NCBI GenBank assembly: GCA_035943635.1
Contig: DASZBX010000074.1
Span: 23,836-87,835 of the forward strand
Origin: DASZBX01 sp035943635
Lineage (GTDB): Bacteria > Actinomycetota > Actinomycetes > Streptomycetales > Catenulisporaceae
Direction: 5' to 3'
Length of the DNA stretch: 64,000 nt
Every line of letters starts with the position of its first letter. The stretch's first letter is position 1. This document shows positions 32,477 to 42,529 of this stretch, one piece after another. Position numbers and translations under genes: made by a program. The notes under the pieces were generated by a model. It was not told the DNA's origin. It did not search any database and worked only from the letters and a program-made list of their open reading frames with translations.

Positions 32477-33853
32477 GTGACCACTGCCGAGCTCGCCGCG
32501 TCCCTGACCGCCGCCGTGGGTGCCCCCGGCCGGGTCGTCACCGACCCCGACCAGGTCGGCGCGTACTGCACCGACGAGCATTCCTACGTCACGCCCGGCC
32601 GTCCGCTCGGCGTGGTGGTCGCGCACACCCGCGAGGACGTGGTGGCCACGATGCAGTGGGCCACGGCCCACCGGGTGCCGGTCATCCCGCGCGGCGCGGG
32701 CACCGGGATCGTCGGCGGCACGGCCGCGATCGACGGCTGCGTCGTACTGTCGCTGGCGAGGATGACCGCGATCCGCGAGTTGTCCGTCGAGGACCAGATT
32801 GCCGTGGTCGAGCCCGGCGTGATCAACGCGGACCTGGACAAGGCGGCCCGCGAGCACGGCCTGATGTACGCACCCGACCCGTCCAGCTTCGAAACCTGCA
32901 CGATCGGCGGCAACGTGGCGACCAACGCCGGCGGGCTGCGCTGCGTGAAGTACGGCGTGACCCGCGAGTCCGTGCTCGGTCTGGAGGCGGTGCTCGCGGA
33001 CGGTTCTGTGCTGCGCACCGGCCGCCGGACGGTCAAGGGCGTGGTCGGCTACGACCTGACCAGCCTGCTGGTCGGCTCCGAGGGCACGCTCGCCGTGGTC
33101 ACCGAGGCCGTGCTGCGGCTGCGCCCGGCGCCCGCGCGGCCGCCGGTGACCGTCGCGGCCGAGTTCCCGACCGTCCGGCAGGCCGCCGAGGCGGTCTGGG
33201 CGATCGTGCGCTCGGGCGTCGGCCCGAGCCTGCTGGAGCTGATGGACCGCGCCACCCTGGAGGCGCTGGACTCCTGGCGCAGCATCGGCCTGGCCGCGCA
33301 GACCGGCGCGATGCTGCTGTGCCAGGCCGACGGCTCGGACGCGCAGGCCGCGGGCGCGCTGATGGCCCGCTGCTGCGAGGAGTCCGGCGCCGCGCTGGTC
33401 GCGGTGTCCGAGGACGAGGCCGAGGCGGCGCAGCTGCTGACCGTGCGCCGTGCGGCGTTCACCGCGATCGAGCGGCTCGGCGCCTGCCTGATCGAGGACG
33501 TGTGCGTCCCGCGGTCCAAGCTGCCGGAGATGTTCGACGCGGTGGCCCGGATCGCGTCGTCCCACGACCTGACCGTGCCGACCCTGGCCCACGCGGGCGA
33601 CGGCAACCTGCACCCGGTGTTCGTGTTCGACCACACCCTGCCGGAGATCCCGGCCGCGGTCTGGGCCGCCGCCGAGGAGGTGTTCAAGGTCGCGCTGGAG
33701 CTCGGCGGCACCCTGACCGGCGAGCACGGCGTCGGCACGCTCAAGCGGCACTGGCTCGAAGCAGAACTCGGCCCCGCCTCGATGGCCGTGCACGCGGCGA
33801 TCAAGCACGCGCTGGACCCGCTCGGGATCCTGAACCCGGGCAAGGCGATCTGA
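32477..33853 (+). CDS. glcD: FAD-linked oxidase, glycolate oxidase GlcD-like
   Basis: A flavoprotein that oxidises a 2-hydroxy acid (glycolate or D-lactate type). The PCMH-type FAD-binding domain includes VIPRGAGTGIVGG, PDPSSFETCTIGGNVATNAGG and VVGYDLTSLLVGSEGTL. The C-terminal domain carries LAHAGDGNLHPV and TGEHGVGTLKRHWL, with the metal-binding His of the GlcD/D-LDH family. Length 458 aa. GTG 32477 directly follows AGGAAG; a TTG 12 codons upstream is possible. No glcE/glcF genes are adjacent. Confidence 0.9.
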   Translation: MTTAELAASLTAAVGAPGRVVTDPDQVGAYCTDEHSYVTPGRPLGVVVAHTREDVVATMQWATAHRVPVIPRGAGTGIVGGTAAIDGCVVLSLARMTAIRELSVEDQIAVVEPGVINADLDKAAREHGLMYAPDPSSFETCTIGGNVATNAGGLRCVKYGVTRESVLGLEAVLADGSVLRTGRRTVKGVVGYDLTSLLVGSEGTLAVVTEAVLRLRPAPARPPVTVAAEFPTVRQAAEAVWAIVRSGVGPSLLELMDRATLEALDSWRSIGLAAQTGAMLLCQADGSDAQAAGALMARCCEESGAALVAVSEDEAEAAQLLTVRRAAFTAIERLGACLIEDVCVPRSKLPEMFDAVARIASSHDLTVPTLAHAGDGNLHPVFVFDHTLPEIPAAVWAAAEEVFKVALELGGTLTGEHGVGTLKRHWLEAELGPASMAVHAAIKHALDPLGILNPGKAI

Positions 33854-33990
33854 CCCGGCCGCGGATCCGACGGATCGTCCGTCCGGGGGACGCGCGGCGG
33901 ACCAGGGGTTGACGCCGGCCGCGCCCGGGTGGACGTTTCCCTGGCAGGCGCGACATTCCGCGCATTTACCAGCGAATCCCAGAGGTGGTC

Positions 33991-36882
33991 ATGAGTGCGA
34001 TCCCAGAGGCGGCCGGGCCCAGGCGGGCGCGAGGGCGGCGCACCGGGTACCGGCCCGGGCGGCTGCTCGCGGTGACGGCCGCCGGCGCGCTGCTCGGCGC
34101 GATGGTCCTGGTCCCGGCCGGGACCGCACTGGCCGGGACGCTGAACACCGGCGCCGCGCCGGGCTGCTGCGGGACGTCGGCGACCTGGTCGCCGGGGGAC
34201 AAGACCTTCCTGGGCCGGGCCGAGGCGCCCACGGCGGCCGCCGACGACGTCTGGTTCACCGGGACCAACGGGATCCTGACCGAGCTGTTCTACCCGAACC
34301 TGGACACGCCCGACTTCACCGACCAGCAGTTCATCGTCGGCGACGCGAACCACACCTGGGACCAGGAGGAGAAGACCGACTCCACCCACACGGTCGCCCA
34401 GGTCCAGGGCGACTCGATGGCCTGGACGGTGACCAACACCGGCTCGAACGGCCGGTGGAAGCTCGCCAAGACCATTTACACCGACCCCGGATCGCCCGTC
34501 GTCGACGAGAAGGTCACCTTCACCGTCACCTCCGGCGACCTCGGGAACTACACGCTGTATCAGCTGTCGAACCCGACCCAGGAGGGCAACGGCAACGACG
34601 ACACCGGCACCACCGCGACCTACGACAGCCGGCAGATGCTCGTGTCTTCGGGCTCGAACACGGCCGGGACCGCCACCGACGCCTCGGCGATCGCGGTCGG
34701 CGACGGCCTGAACTGGCTCAGCTCCGGCAGCACGCCCATGCTCTCCAGCGGTTTCGAAGGGGTCGACGACGGCTGGACCGACCTGCTCGGCGGCTCCACC
34801 CCCGACTACACGATGAACGACGCCTACAGCAGCGCGACCGGCGGGAACCTCGTGCAGACCGGCGAACTGAACCTCGCGCCGGTGGCCACGCAGACCAGCG
34901 TCACGTTCAACCTGGTGATCGGCATGGGCGCGACCACGACCGCGGCCGAGTCGGCCGCCGACGCCGAACTGACCGGCCTGACCAGCAGCCCGACCGGCGT
35001 CGAGACCTCCTACAACAATCAGTGGTCCACCTGGGCCGCGGGCCTGAACAGCTACAGCAGCCTCGGCGGCGAGCAGTACCTCGTCTCGGCGATGGGCATC
35101 AAGGCGTCGCAGGACCCGTCCAGCGGCGCGATCGTGGCCGGGATGGGCTCGCCCTGGGGCGATTCGCAGAACACGTCCGATGCCGGCTATCACCGCACCT
35201 GGTCTCGGGATCTGTTCAACAGTGCCACGGCCCTGATCCTGGCCGGGGACAACGCCGACGCCGACTCGGCGGCCAAGTTCCTGTTCAACGACCAGCAGGA
35301 GTCTGACGGGCACTTCCCGCAGAACTCCTTCGTCAACGGCACGCCGAGCTGGACCGGGGTCCAGATGGACGAGACCGCGTACCCGATCATCCTGGCCTGG
35401 CAGCTGCGCACGTACGACAGCAGCCTGGTGAGTTCGAGCTTTTACACCGCGCACATCCGCCCGGCGGCCGAGTACCTGATCGCGCACGGCCCGAGCACGC
35501 CGATGGAGCGCTGGGAGGAGAACTCCGGATATTCGCCCTCGACGATCGCGGCCGAGATCGCCGGGCTCTACCTCGCCTCGCAGATCGCCTCCGCGGACGG
35601 CCAGAGCGCCGACGCGACCACGTTCGCCGACGACGCCAACAGCTGGGCCGCGCAGGTCGAGAACTGGACCTACGCGACCAGCGGCCCGTTCGGCAACGGC
35701 CAGTACTTCGAGCGCATCTCCCGGAGTGGCAACCCGAACGACGGCACGAACGTGACGGTCGCCAACGGCGGCGGGACGTACAACGAGAACGCGGTCGTGG
35801 ACGACGGGTTCCTGCAACTGGTCGTCCTCGGGATCCTTCCGGCCGACGACCTGCACGTGGCGAATACGATTGCTGTCACGGCCGACCCGAACGCGGGCGA
35901 GTCGGCCGGATCGCTGGAGGAACTGCTCCCGGACGGCACGGACTTCTTCCGCTACAACCATGACGGATACGGCGAGACGAGCACCGGCGGGGACTTCGTC
36001 AGCTCGGGAATCGGGCGGCTGTGGCCGATCCTGGACGGCGAGTTCGGCCAGTATCAGGACCTGCTCGGCGACCACGTCGCGCCGTACGTCGCGGACCTTC
36101 AGCACTACGCCACGCCGTCGTATCTGATCCCTGAGCAGGTCTGGGACCAGAACGCCCCCACGGGCGACACTCCCGGCACCCCGACCCTGTCGATGTCCGC
36201 ACTGAACTGGTCGCTGAGCATGTACATCCAGCTGGTGGCCGCCGAATACGGCCAGCAGCACAGCATCGCGGGCCTGCCCGGGACGCCCGCGGCCGTCTCC
36301 AGCCACTTCGCCGCGGCCCTGGCCGAACCGGTGACCACCTCGCCCAGCCCGGCCGTGGCCGGGCAGCCGGTCACGGTCACCTACGACGGGTCGCTGGCCG
36401 CGTCGGCGACGTCGATCACCATGCACTGGGGATACGACAACTGGTTGTCGATCACGAACACCGCGATGACCAAGCAGGCCAACGGAACCTGGACCGCGAC
36501 CGTCACCGTCCCGGCCGGCACCGGGCTCAACACAGCGTTCTACAACCAGGCCAGTACCTGGGACAGCAACAGCGGCAACAACTACAACATCGGGTCGGTC
36601 AACTCGCCGGTGTCGGCGTCCCCTGATCCGGTCGTCGGCGGGCAGAGCGCGACGATCCGGTACAACGGTTCACTGGCCGCGTCCGCGACGTCGATCACCC
36701 TGCACTGGGGCGACAACGGCTGGCAGGGCGTGACCAACACCGCGATGACGAAGCAGGCGGACGGCTCGTGGAAGGCCACGATCACCGTCCCGGCCGGCAG
36801 CAGCCTGAACCTGGCGTTCTACAACCAGGCCGGTACCTGGGACAGCAACGGCGGCGTGAACTACGGGTTCGCGATCCGGTAG
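33991..36882 (+). CDS. Secreted GH15 glucoamylase/glucodextranase with two CBM25-like modules
   Basis: Releases glucose from alpha-glucans outside the cell. In order: signal peptide (about residues 26-50), glucodextranase-type N-terminal beta domain (about 52-330), (alpha/alpha)6 catalytic domain (about 345-770), and two near-identical C-terminal modules of ~90 residues (about 780-870 and 872-963) that resemble CBM25 starch-binding domains (SITMHWGYDNW and SITLHWGDNGW). Catalytic Glu residues lie in MERWEENSGYSPST and YLIPEQVWD; AGYHRTWSRD lines the active site. GAGG lies 5 nt before ATG 33991. It is monocistronic. Confidence 0.92.
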   Translation: MSAIPEAAGPRRARGRRTGYRPGRLLAVTAAGALLGAMVLVPAGTALAGTLNTGAAPGCCGTSATWSPGDKTFLGRAEAPTAAADDVWFTGTNGILTELFYPNLDTPDFTDQQFIVGDANHTWDQEEKTDSTHTVAQVQGDSMAWTVTNTGSNGRWKLAKTIYTDPGSPVVDEKVTFTVTSGDLGNYTLYQLSNPTQEGNGNDDTGTTATYDSRQMLVSSGSNTAGTATDASAIAVGDGLNWLSSGSTPMLSSGFEGVDDGWTDLLGGSTPDYTMNDAYSSATGGNLVQTGELNLAPVATQTSVTFNLVIGMGATTTAAESAADAELTGLTSSPTGVETSYNNQWSTWAAGLNSYSSLGGEQYLVSAMGIKASQDPSSGAIVAGMGSPWGDSQNTSDAGYHRTWSRDLFNSATALILAGDNADADSAAKFLFNDQQESDGHFPQNSFVNGTPSWTGVQMDETAYPIILAWQLRTYDSSLVSSSFYTAHIRPAAEYLIAHGPSTPMERWEENSGYSPSTIAAEIAGLYLASQIASADGQSADATTFADDANSWAAQVENWTYATSGPFGNGQYFERISRSGNPNDGTNVTVANGGGTYNENAVVDDGFLQLVVLGILPADDLHVANTIAVTADPNAGESAGSLEELLPDGTDFFRYNHDGYGETSTGGDFVSSGIGRLWPILDGEFGQYQDLLGDHVAPYVADLQHYATPSYLIPEQVWDQNAPTGDTPGTPTLSMSALNWSLSMYIQLVAAEYGQQHSIAGLPGTPAAVSSHFAAALAEPVTTSPSPAVAGQPVTVTYDGSLAASATSITMHWGYDNWLSITNTAMTKQANGTWTATVTVPAGTGLNTAFYNQASTWDSNSGNNYNIGSVNSPVSASPDPVVGGQSATIRYNGSLAASATSITLHWGDNGWQGVTNTAMTKQADGSWKATITVPAGSSLNLAFYNQAGTWDSNGGVNYGFAIR

Positions 36883-36893
36883 CAGACGTCGGG

Positions 36894-37933
36894 TCAGCGG
36901 GCCGCGGCTGCGCGGCCGAACACCTCGGTCAGCTCGGCCCGCCGACTGACGCCGAGCTTGGCGTAGGTGCGCTGCAAGCGGTTCTCCACGGTCCGTACCG
37001 AGAGGATCAGCTGGTCGGCGATGGTCTGGCTCGTTATGCCGTCGGCCGCGAGCAGCGCGATCTCCTTCTCCCGGTCGGTCAGCGCCGCCGCCGCCGCGGG
37101 CTCGGTGAGGCCGGGCGTGCGCGCGCCCTCGGTGCAGCGGGACCAGGCTTCGGCCAGTTGTGTGGCCGCGGCGGCCGATCTGGTCCGGCCGGTGCGCCGG
37201 AAGGCTGCCGCGGCGGTCGTCGCGGCCTGTGCGGCGAGCAGGTCCGCGCCCAGGTCTCGGCAGGCATGGGCGGCGGCCAGCAACTCTTGCGGGTCCTGCG
37301 GATTCGGGCCGGCCATCGCTGCGGCGAAGCGTGCTCGGACGGCGATCAGGTCGCCGTCGCCGGTCCGGGCCAGCTCGGCCAATCGGTCAGCGGCGCGGCC
37401 GCCGAGGCGGGCCAGGTCGGTCAGGAGTAGGGCTTCGGCGGCGTGGTGCCCGGCTGTGCGGGCTCGGGCGGCCGCGGCGGTCAGTTCGGCTCGGGCTTCG
37501 GCGAGTCGGCCTTTCGCGCCTTGAGACATTCCCAAACACTGCCTAGCAGCACCGCCGAGCTGGGATCGAGCAGCTGTGCGTCGTCAACCACGACCACCCA
37601 GCGTCGGCGGTCGTTCGCGGGCAGATTGGCCGCGACGGCGGCGAAGGCCTCGGCCGGGTGCCGGAAATCGGTCCCGCCGGGCAACAGATGTCCGATCGCC
37701 CCGAGCGGCATGGCGGCCGCGGCGGCCGTCGCGACCGCCAGATCCGCCCGGCAGCCGCCGCGCCGGGCCCGGGCCAGTACCTCCTCGGCCAGCCGGGACC
37801 GGCCCGTGCCGGCCGGTCCGGCGATCACCACGCCCCGGCAGTCCGCGGCGGCCAGGGCCTCGTCGAACGCCGCCAACTGCGCCTCCCGGCCGCCGAACGG
37901 CAAAGGCGTTGCAGCGCACGCAGATTCCACCAC
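36894..37933 (-). pseudogene. Internally deleted LuxR-family LAL regulator
   Basis: Two frames together look like the ends of one large ATP-binding LuxR (LAL) regulator. The N-terminal part (from GTG 37933, with GGAGGGG upstream) reads LPFGGREAQLAAFDEAL, Walker A IAGPAGTGRSRL and Walker B WVVVVDDAQLLDPSS, then stops being homologous near 37540. A second, overlapping frame (37535-36894) encodes a TPR-like segment and a LuxR helix-turn-helix (LTDREKEIALLAADGITSQTIADQL). LAL proteins are about 900 aa; some 500 central residues are missing. The C-terminal piece could still be expressed as a 213-aa DNA-binding protein. Confidence 0.7.
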
Positions 37934-38257
37934 TGATCTTCCCCTCCAGCACGATCCAGTCCTCGGCGCCGCGGTCTGAGCCGGCGCCGCCCCCCTCCCT
38001 GGGGGCCCACCCGTACTCAGGGTAGAGATCGGCATCGCCACCGCGCAACGGAACCGATGAATTGAGTACCGAGTACTCACGCAATCGGGCACATGGGACT
38101 GTTCAACAAGAACAGCGTGGTCATCGACTGGGAGGCTGCGGGAAGGATATAGCCGGAGCGGGCGGCGGCCGGGGTCGGGGCGATCTCAGAGCGTTGTGGC
38201 ACACTGGGCAGCCGGAAGCGTCGTAGGAGGCCGAACGCCGGCGAAGGGTCAGACCGC

Positions 38258-40357
38258 ATGAGTGAAGCCGCGCCGAGGTTGACCGCGGAGTTGATCGTAG
38301 ACGGCGCCACACCCGTGGCGCCGGTGCTCTCGCCGGACGGCCGGTGTGTTGTCTATGCGGTGACCGCCAGTGGAGGGAGGGGCGGGCGCCCGCACAGCAC
38401 ACTCTGGGCGGCCGCCGCCGACGGAAGCTCACCGCCCAGGCAGCTGACCGACTGCACGGCGCAGGATCGGCTCCCGCGGTGGGCCCCGGACTCGGCCGCT
38501 GTGTACTTCCTCTCGGATCGGGCGGAGTCGGGCACCGACCAACTGCACCGAATCCGCCTGCCCTACGCCGCTGCCAAGACCGAGCCGAATGCCGAGACTG
38601 GCGCCAAACCCGAGGCTGGGCTCAACTCCGAACCCATATCCGGTCTGGAGGGCCTGACCGGCTGGCGCGGCCGGATCACGGATCACCACCCGCTCGCCGA
38701 CGGCCGGACGGTCGCCATCCTGGCCGAGGACGAACCGACCGCCGAGGATGAGCGTCGGGCCGCCGAGTGCGACGACGCGATCGTCTGGGGCGAGCACGTC
38801 GCCCGCACCCGGCTGTGGCTGCTCGATCTCGTCACCGGCGAGCTGCGCGGAGTGGACGGGCTCAGGGATCGGCACGTCGTCGAAGTGGCGCAGCGTCCGG
38901 ATGGCGGTCCGTTGGCGGTGCTCACCTGGTCCGACCCGGACGTCGACCCGGGTGCCATAGACGTACGGCTGCACTCGGTCGATCCCGCTGCGGCGCCGAC
39001 AGCGCCGGTGACGACAGCGCCGAGGACTGCGCCGACAACGACAGCGCCGGTGACTTCAGCGTCGGCGATGGCCCGGGACCTCGGCCCGATCGGCGTCGAG
39101 TCCGGTTCGTTGGCTTGGTGGCAGCTCGACGGCGTCTGGCATCTGGCCCACGTCGCGACGCCGCCGCCGCACCTGGTCGGCGGCTTGGCCGTCTTCGACA
39201 CCGCAGTACCCGCCGACGGCACGGCCCGCGAGCACCGCAACCTGACCGCGGGCATGGGCGTATGCCCACAGCAACTCATCCAAGTCGCAGACGGCAGTCC
39301 GCCGCTGGCGCTGTTCGCCGACGGCCTGCACACCGCCGTGCACCGACTCGATCCGCAAACGCTGCGGTTCATGCCAATACAGACCGTCCCCGGCATGCTC
39401 AGCTCACTCACGACCGACTGCTCCGGCACAACAATCGCCGCCCTATGGAGCACTGCGTACGACCCGGTGAACGTCCACGCCGGACCGATCGCCGCCCCAC
39501 TGACCCGCCTGAGCGACACCCGACCAGAACTGCGCCCGATCACCTGGGGCAACCAAGAACACCTCGCCTACCACGCAACGGACGGACTCGACCTCCAAGC
39601 TCTCCTGATCCTCCCACCCGGAAAGAACCGCCCCGACGGCCCCTTCTCGCTGATCACCCTGGTCCACGGCGGCCCCTACTACCGATACGCCGACAGTTTC
39701 CAGCTCGGCGCGATCGACACGGGCCAATGGCTCGCCGCCGCAGGCTACGCCGTCTTCCTACCCAACCCGCGAGGCAGCTCGGGCCGCGGCCACGAGTTCG
39801 CCGCCGCGGTCATCGGGGATATCGGCGGCGCCGAATGGACCGACATCACCACCGGAATCGACCTGCTGATCGCCGAGGGGATAGCCGACCCGGACCGCCT
39901 GGGCATCGGCGGCTGGAGTCATGGCGGATTCATGGCCGCCTGGGCCGTCGTCCGGACGGACAGGTTCAAGGCCGCACTGACCGGCGCCGGCATCAGCGAC
40001 TGGGGCATGCTCGCCGCAACCGGGGAAAACGGAGCCTTCGAGGCCGCACTCGGCGGCAGCCACGGCTGGGAGGGCACGGGCCCCCACCCGCACGACCAGG
40101 TCAGCCCGATCTCCTACGCCGCGCAGATCCACACCCCGGTGCTCATCCTGCACGGCGAGCAGGACACCAACTGCCCGCTCACCCAAGCGACGTACCTGCA
40201 CCGCGCGCTGCGCCACTTCGGCGTCGAACACGAATTCGTCGTCTACCCGCGCGAAGGACACGGCCTGGCCGAGCGCAACCACCAACTCGACGCACTCCAC
40301 CGAACCCGAGCATGGTTCGACCGCTGGCTCGGCGACCCCTCCCACCGCAACGACTAA
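38258..40357 (+). CDS. S9-family peptidase (acylaminoacyl-peptidase-like)
   Basis: A complete 699-residue serine peptidase: an N-terminal beta-propeller-like region with SPDGRCVVYAV and WAPDSAAVYFLSD, then an alpha/beta hydrolase domain. Catalytic residues are Ser in GIGGWSHGGFMAAW, Asp in HGEQDTNCPL and His in PREGHGLAER. HGGPYYRYADSFQ is the S9 oxyanion motif. There is no signal peptide, so it probably trims peptides in the cytoplasm. The propeller carries two low-complexity insertions: an alternating Glu/Pro/Ala stretch near residue 110 and a Thr/Ala/Pro stretch near residue 255. GAAGGG precedes the ATG. It is intact, unlike the S9 fragment at 19.7-20.6 kb. Confidence 0.9.
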   Translation: MSEAAPRLTAELIVDGATPVAPVLSPDGRCVVYAVTASGGRGGRPHSTLWAAAADGSSPPRQLTDCTAQDRLPRWAPDSAAVYFLSDRAESGTDQLHRIRLPYAAAKTEPNAETGAKPEAGLNSEPISGLEGLTGWRGRITDHHPLADGRTVAILAEDEPTAEDERRAAECDDAIVWGEHVARTRLWLLDLVTGELRGVDGLRDRHVVEVAQRPDGGPLAVLTWSDPDVDPGAIDVRLHSVDPAAAPTAPVTTAPRTAPTTTAPVTSASAMARDLGPIGVESGSLAWWQLDGVWHLAHVATPPPHLVGGLAVFDTAVPADGTAREHRNLTAGMGVCPQQLIQVADGSPPLALFADGLHTAVHRLDPQTLRFMPIQTVPGMLSSLTTDCSGTTIAALWSTAYDPVNVHAGPIAAPLTRLSDTRPELRPITWGNQEHLAYHATDGLDLQALLILPPGKNRPDGPFSLITLVHGGPYYRYADSFQLGAIDTGQWLAAAGYAVFLPNPRGSSGRGHEFAAAVIGDIGGAEWTDITTGIDLLIAEGIADPDRLGIGGWSHGGFMAAWAVVRTDRFKAALTGAGISDWGMLAATGENGAFEAALGGSHGWEGTGPHPHDQVSPISYAAQIHTPVLILHGEQDTNCPLTQATYLHRALRHFGVEHEFVVYPREGHGLAERNHQLDALHRTRAWFDRWLGDPSHRND

Positions 40358-40607
40358 GGTCAACCAGCGCACCAGAACTCAGAGCCCGTTCGTAGTTCGG
40401 TTCTTTGGAGTTTCGGGCCGGGCGGCGGCGGATTGCTGCGGATCCAGATGATCGAACCATGCGGCTCAAGCCCTGCCAGGTAGTAGCGGGACAGCACCAC
40501 CGCACGGATCACCCTGATCGACCCGGTGACCGGGCCGGGAGGCAAGGTTCTGTTCACCGGGCTCGAGATGCACGTCACCGGCAGCACGCCGCCGGCACGC
40601 CCCGGCT

Positions 40608-40910
40608 TCAGTGCCGCCGCTTCCTGTTCCGTTTGCGGCACGCGTCATAGCAGGCCATGCCTACCCGGAAGAGAGGAAGGAACGGTCCGACTGCGGCCAT
40701 TTGACGCGGGGGATAGCTCGACCACTTGCTTCTCGGTGGCCAAGGCTTGATCACCGCTACGGCAGTCGCGACCGCCCAAGCGGCCAGGAGGCTCGGTGGG
40801 ACCGGATTGCCCGGCCATACGAAGCTGAGGATCAGAAGCATCCCGGCACCGGCCCACGAGATGGCCACCCCGGCCAGCCACCCGTAGACGACGAGCATCA
40901 GTCCGGCCAT
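40608..40910 (-). CDS. Possible small two-helix membrane protein
   Basis: A frame of about 100 residues with two hydrophobic helices (GLMLVVYGWLAGVAISWAG and LLAAWAVATAVAVI) and a basic tail (CRKRNRKRRH). I do not recognise it. ATG 40910 has GGAGG only 1 nt upstream, so the true start may be further upstream. The rest of the 720-bp gap (40358-40607 and 40911-41010) shows no convincing gene; a short tandem repeat of GAGTCC/CAAGCC units lies at about 40960-40998. Confidence 0.4.
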   Translation of the reverse strand: MAGLMLVVYGWLAGVAISWAGAGMLLILSFVWPGNPVPPSLLAAWAVATAVAVIKPWPPRSKWSSYPPRQMAAVGPFLPLFRVGMACYDACRKRNRKRRH

Positions 40911-41010
40911 GCCTCCGCCATGCCCCCTGCGGCCCCGCCCCACATGAGTACGAGAGCTCATCCGAGTCCGAGTCCAAGCCCGTATCCGAGTCCAAGCCTG
41001 CCGCCGCACA

Positions 41011-41063
41011 TTGGTTGCGCGGATTGGTTATAGATGCATAATAGTTCTACCTACTTAACCAAT
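41011..41063. promoter_or_regulatory. Promoter and inverted repeat upstream of the MFS-MarR operon
   Basis: ATTGGTTA (41023-41030) and TTAACCAAT (41055-41063) form an inverted repeat around an AT-rich core. An extra TTGGTT lies at 41011-41016, and CATAAT (41037-41042) is a plausible -10 element. The site lies 15-67 bp upstream of the efflux gene. It is a natural candidate operator for the MarR protein encoded downstream. Confidence 0.65.
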
Positions 41064-41077
41064 TCTTCGGAGGCACC

Positions 41078-42529
41078 ATGCCCGAGCTCTCGCCCCGTCG
41101 GCGCACCCTCATCCTGGCGATCTGCTGTCTGAGCCTGTTCATCGTCGGCGTGGACACCACGATCGTGAACATCGCCCTGCCCACGATCGCCTCGGACTTC
41201 CACACCCAGGTCTCCGGCCTGCAATGGATCATGGACGGATACACCCTCGTACTCGCGTCCTTCCTGATGCTCGCCGGATCCACCGCCGACCGGATCGGCC
41301 GCCGCCGCATCTTCCAGACCGGCCTGGCCGTCTTCACCCTCGCCTCACTGCTCTGCTCGCTCGCCCCCTCGCTCGGCTGGCTGGTCGCGGCCCGGATCCT
41401 GCAGGCGGTCGGCGGGAGCATGCTCAACCCCGTCGCCATGTCGATCATCGCCAACACCTTCACCGAACCCAGGGAACGCGCCCGGGCGATCGGGGTCTGG
41501 GGCGCGGTGTTCGGCCTGTCCATGGCCCTGGGCCCGGTGCTCGGCGGCGTCCTGGTCACGGCCGTCGGGTGGCGCGGGATCTTCTGGGTGAACGTGCCGG
41601 TGGGCATCCTCGCGGCCATCCTGGCCGGACTCTTCATCCCCGAGTCCAGGGCCCCGCGGGCCCGGCGGGTCGACCCGGTCGGGCAGACGCTCGTCGTCGT
41701 CCTGCTCGCCAGCGCCGTCTACGCCGTGATCGAGGGCCCGCACCGCGGCTGGTCCAGCCCGCTGATCGTCGGCCTGTTCGCCGTGGCCGCGGCGGCCGTG
41801 CTGACCCTGGTCCGGTACGAACTCCGCCGGGCCGAACCGCTGCTGTACCCGCGCTTCTTCCGTTCCGCGCCGTTCTCCGGGGCCACGGTGATGGCCGTGT
41901 GCGCGTTCACGATCGTCGGCGGGTTCCTGTTCCTCAACGCCCTCTACCTCCAGGACGTCCGCGGGTTCTCCGCCCTGCACGCCGGTCTGCTGACCCTGCC
42001 GATGGCAGCTGCCAACATGCTGACCTCGCCTTTGTCCGGCCGGCTGGTCGCCAGCCGGGGCGCCCGGCTGCCGCTGGTCGGCGCCGCGACCGGCCTGCTT
42101 GCCGGCGCGCTGATCATGACCGGGTTCACCCCGACCACCCCGCTGGCCGTGGTCACCCTCGCGTTCGTCCTGGTCGGCCTCGGCTTCGGCCTGGTCAACG
42201 CCCCGATCACCAACTCCGCGGTGTCCGGCATGCCGCGCGCCCAGGCCGGGGTCGCCTCGGCCGTGGCCACCACCAGCCGGCAGGTCGGCAACTCGGTCGG
42301 CGTGGCCGTGTTCGGCTCGATCCTGGCCTCCGCGGACAGCCGGACGGCGGCCGGGTTCACCGCCGCCGGTCACGCCTGCTGGTGGGTGGCGGCGGGGTGC
42401 GCCACACTGATCGGCACACTCGGTATCATCACCACCGGGTCCCGGGCCCGGGCCAGTGCCGAGCGGACCGCGGCGGCCTTCGCCGGTCCGGGTGTACCGG
42501 CGACCACGACGGAGATGGCGGTGAGGTGA
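41078..42529 (+). CDS. MFS drug efflux transporter, DHA2 (EmrB/QacA) family
   Basis: A proton-coupled exporter of drugs or toxic compounds. It has about 14 hydrophobic helices over 483 residues. DHA2 signatures include VGVDTTIVNIALPTIASDF in helix 1, QWIMDGYTLVLASFLMLAGSTADRIGRRR (helix 2 to loop 2-3), and the helix-5 motif GLSMALGPVLGGVLV. CGGAGG lies just before the ATG. Its stop overlaps the MarR gene start (GTGA), so this is a classic efflux-plus-regulator operon with an inverted repeat at its promoter. The exported compound is unknown. Confidence 0.93.
   Translation: MPELSPRRRTLILAICCLSLFIVGVDTTIVNIALPTIASDFHTQVSGLQWIMDGYTLVLASFLMLAGSTADRIGRRRIFQTGLAVFTLASLLCSLAPSLGWLVAARILQAVGGSMLNPVAMSIIANTFTEPRERARAIGVWGAVFGLSMALGPVLGGVLVTAVGWRGIFWVNVPVGILAAILAGLFIPESRAPRARRVDPVGQTLVVVLLASAVYAVIEGPHRGWSSPLIVGLFAVAAAAVLTLVRYELRRAEPLLYPRFFRSAPFSGATVMAVCAFTIVGGFLFLNALYLQDVRGFSALHAGLLTLPMAAANMLTSPLSGRLVASRGARLPLVGAATGLLAGALIMTGFTPTTPLAVVTLAFVLVGLGFGLVNAPITNSAVSGMPRAQAGVASAVATTSRQVGNSVGVAVFGSILASADSRTAAGFTAAGHACWWVAAGCATLIGTLGIITTGSRARASAERTAAAFAGPGVPATTTEMAVR

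Noticed and set aside
33049..36426. Open frame of more than 1100 codons antisense to the GlcD-like and GH15 genes
   Set aside because: Composition is typical of the complement of high-GC coding sequence and it spans two real genes.
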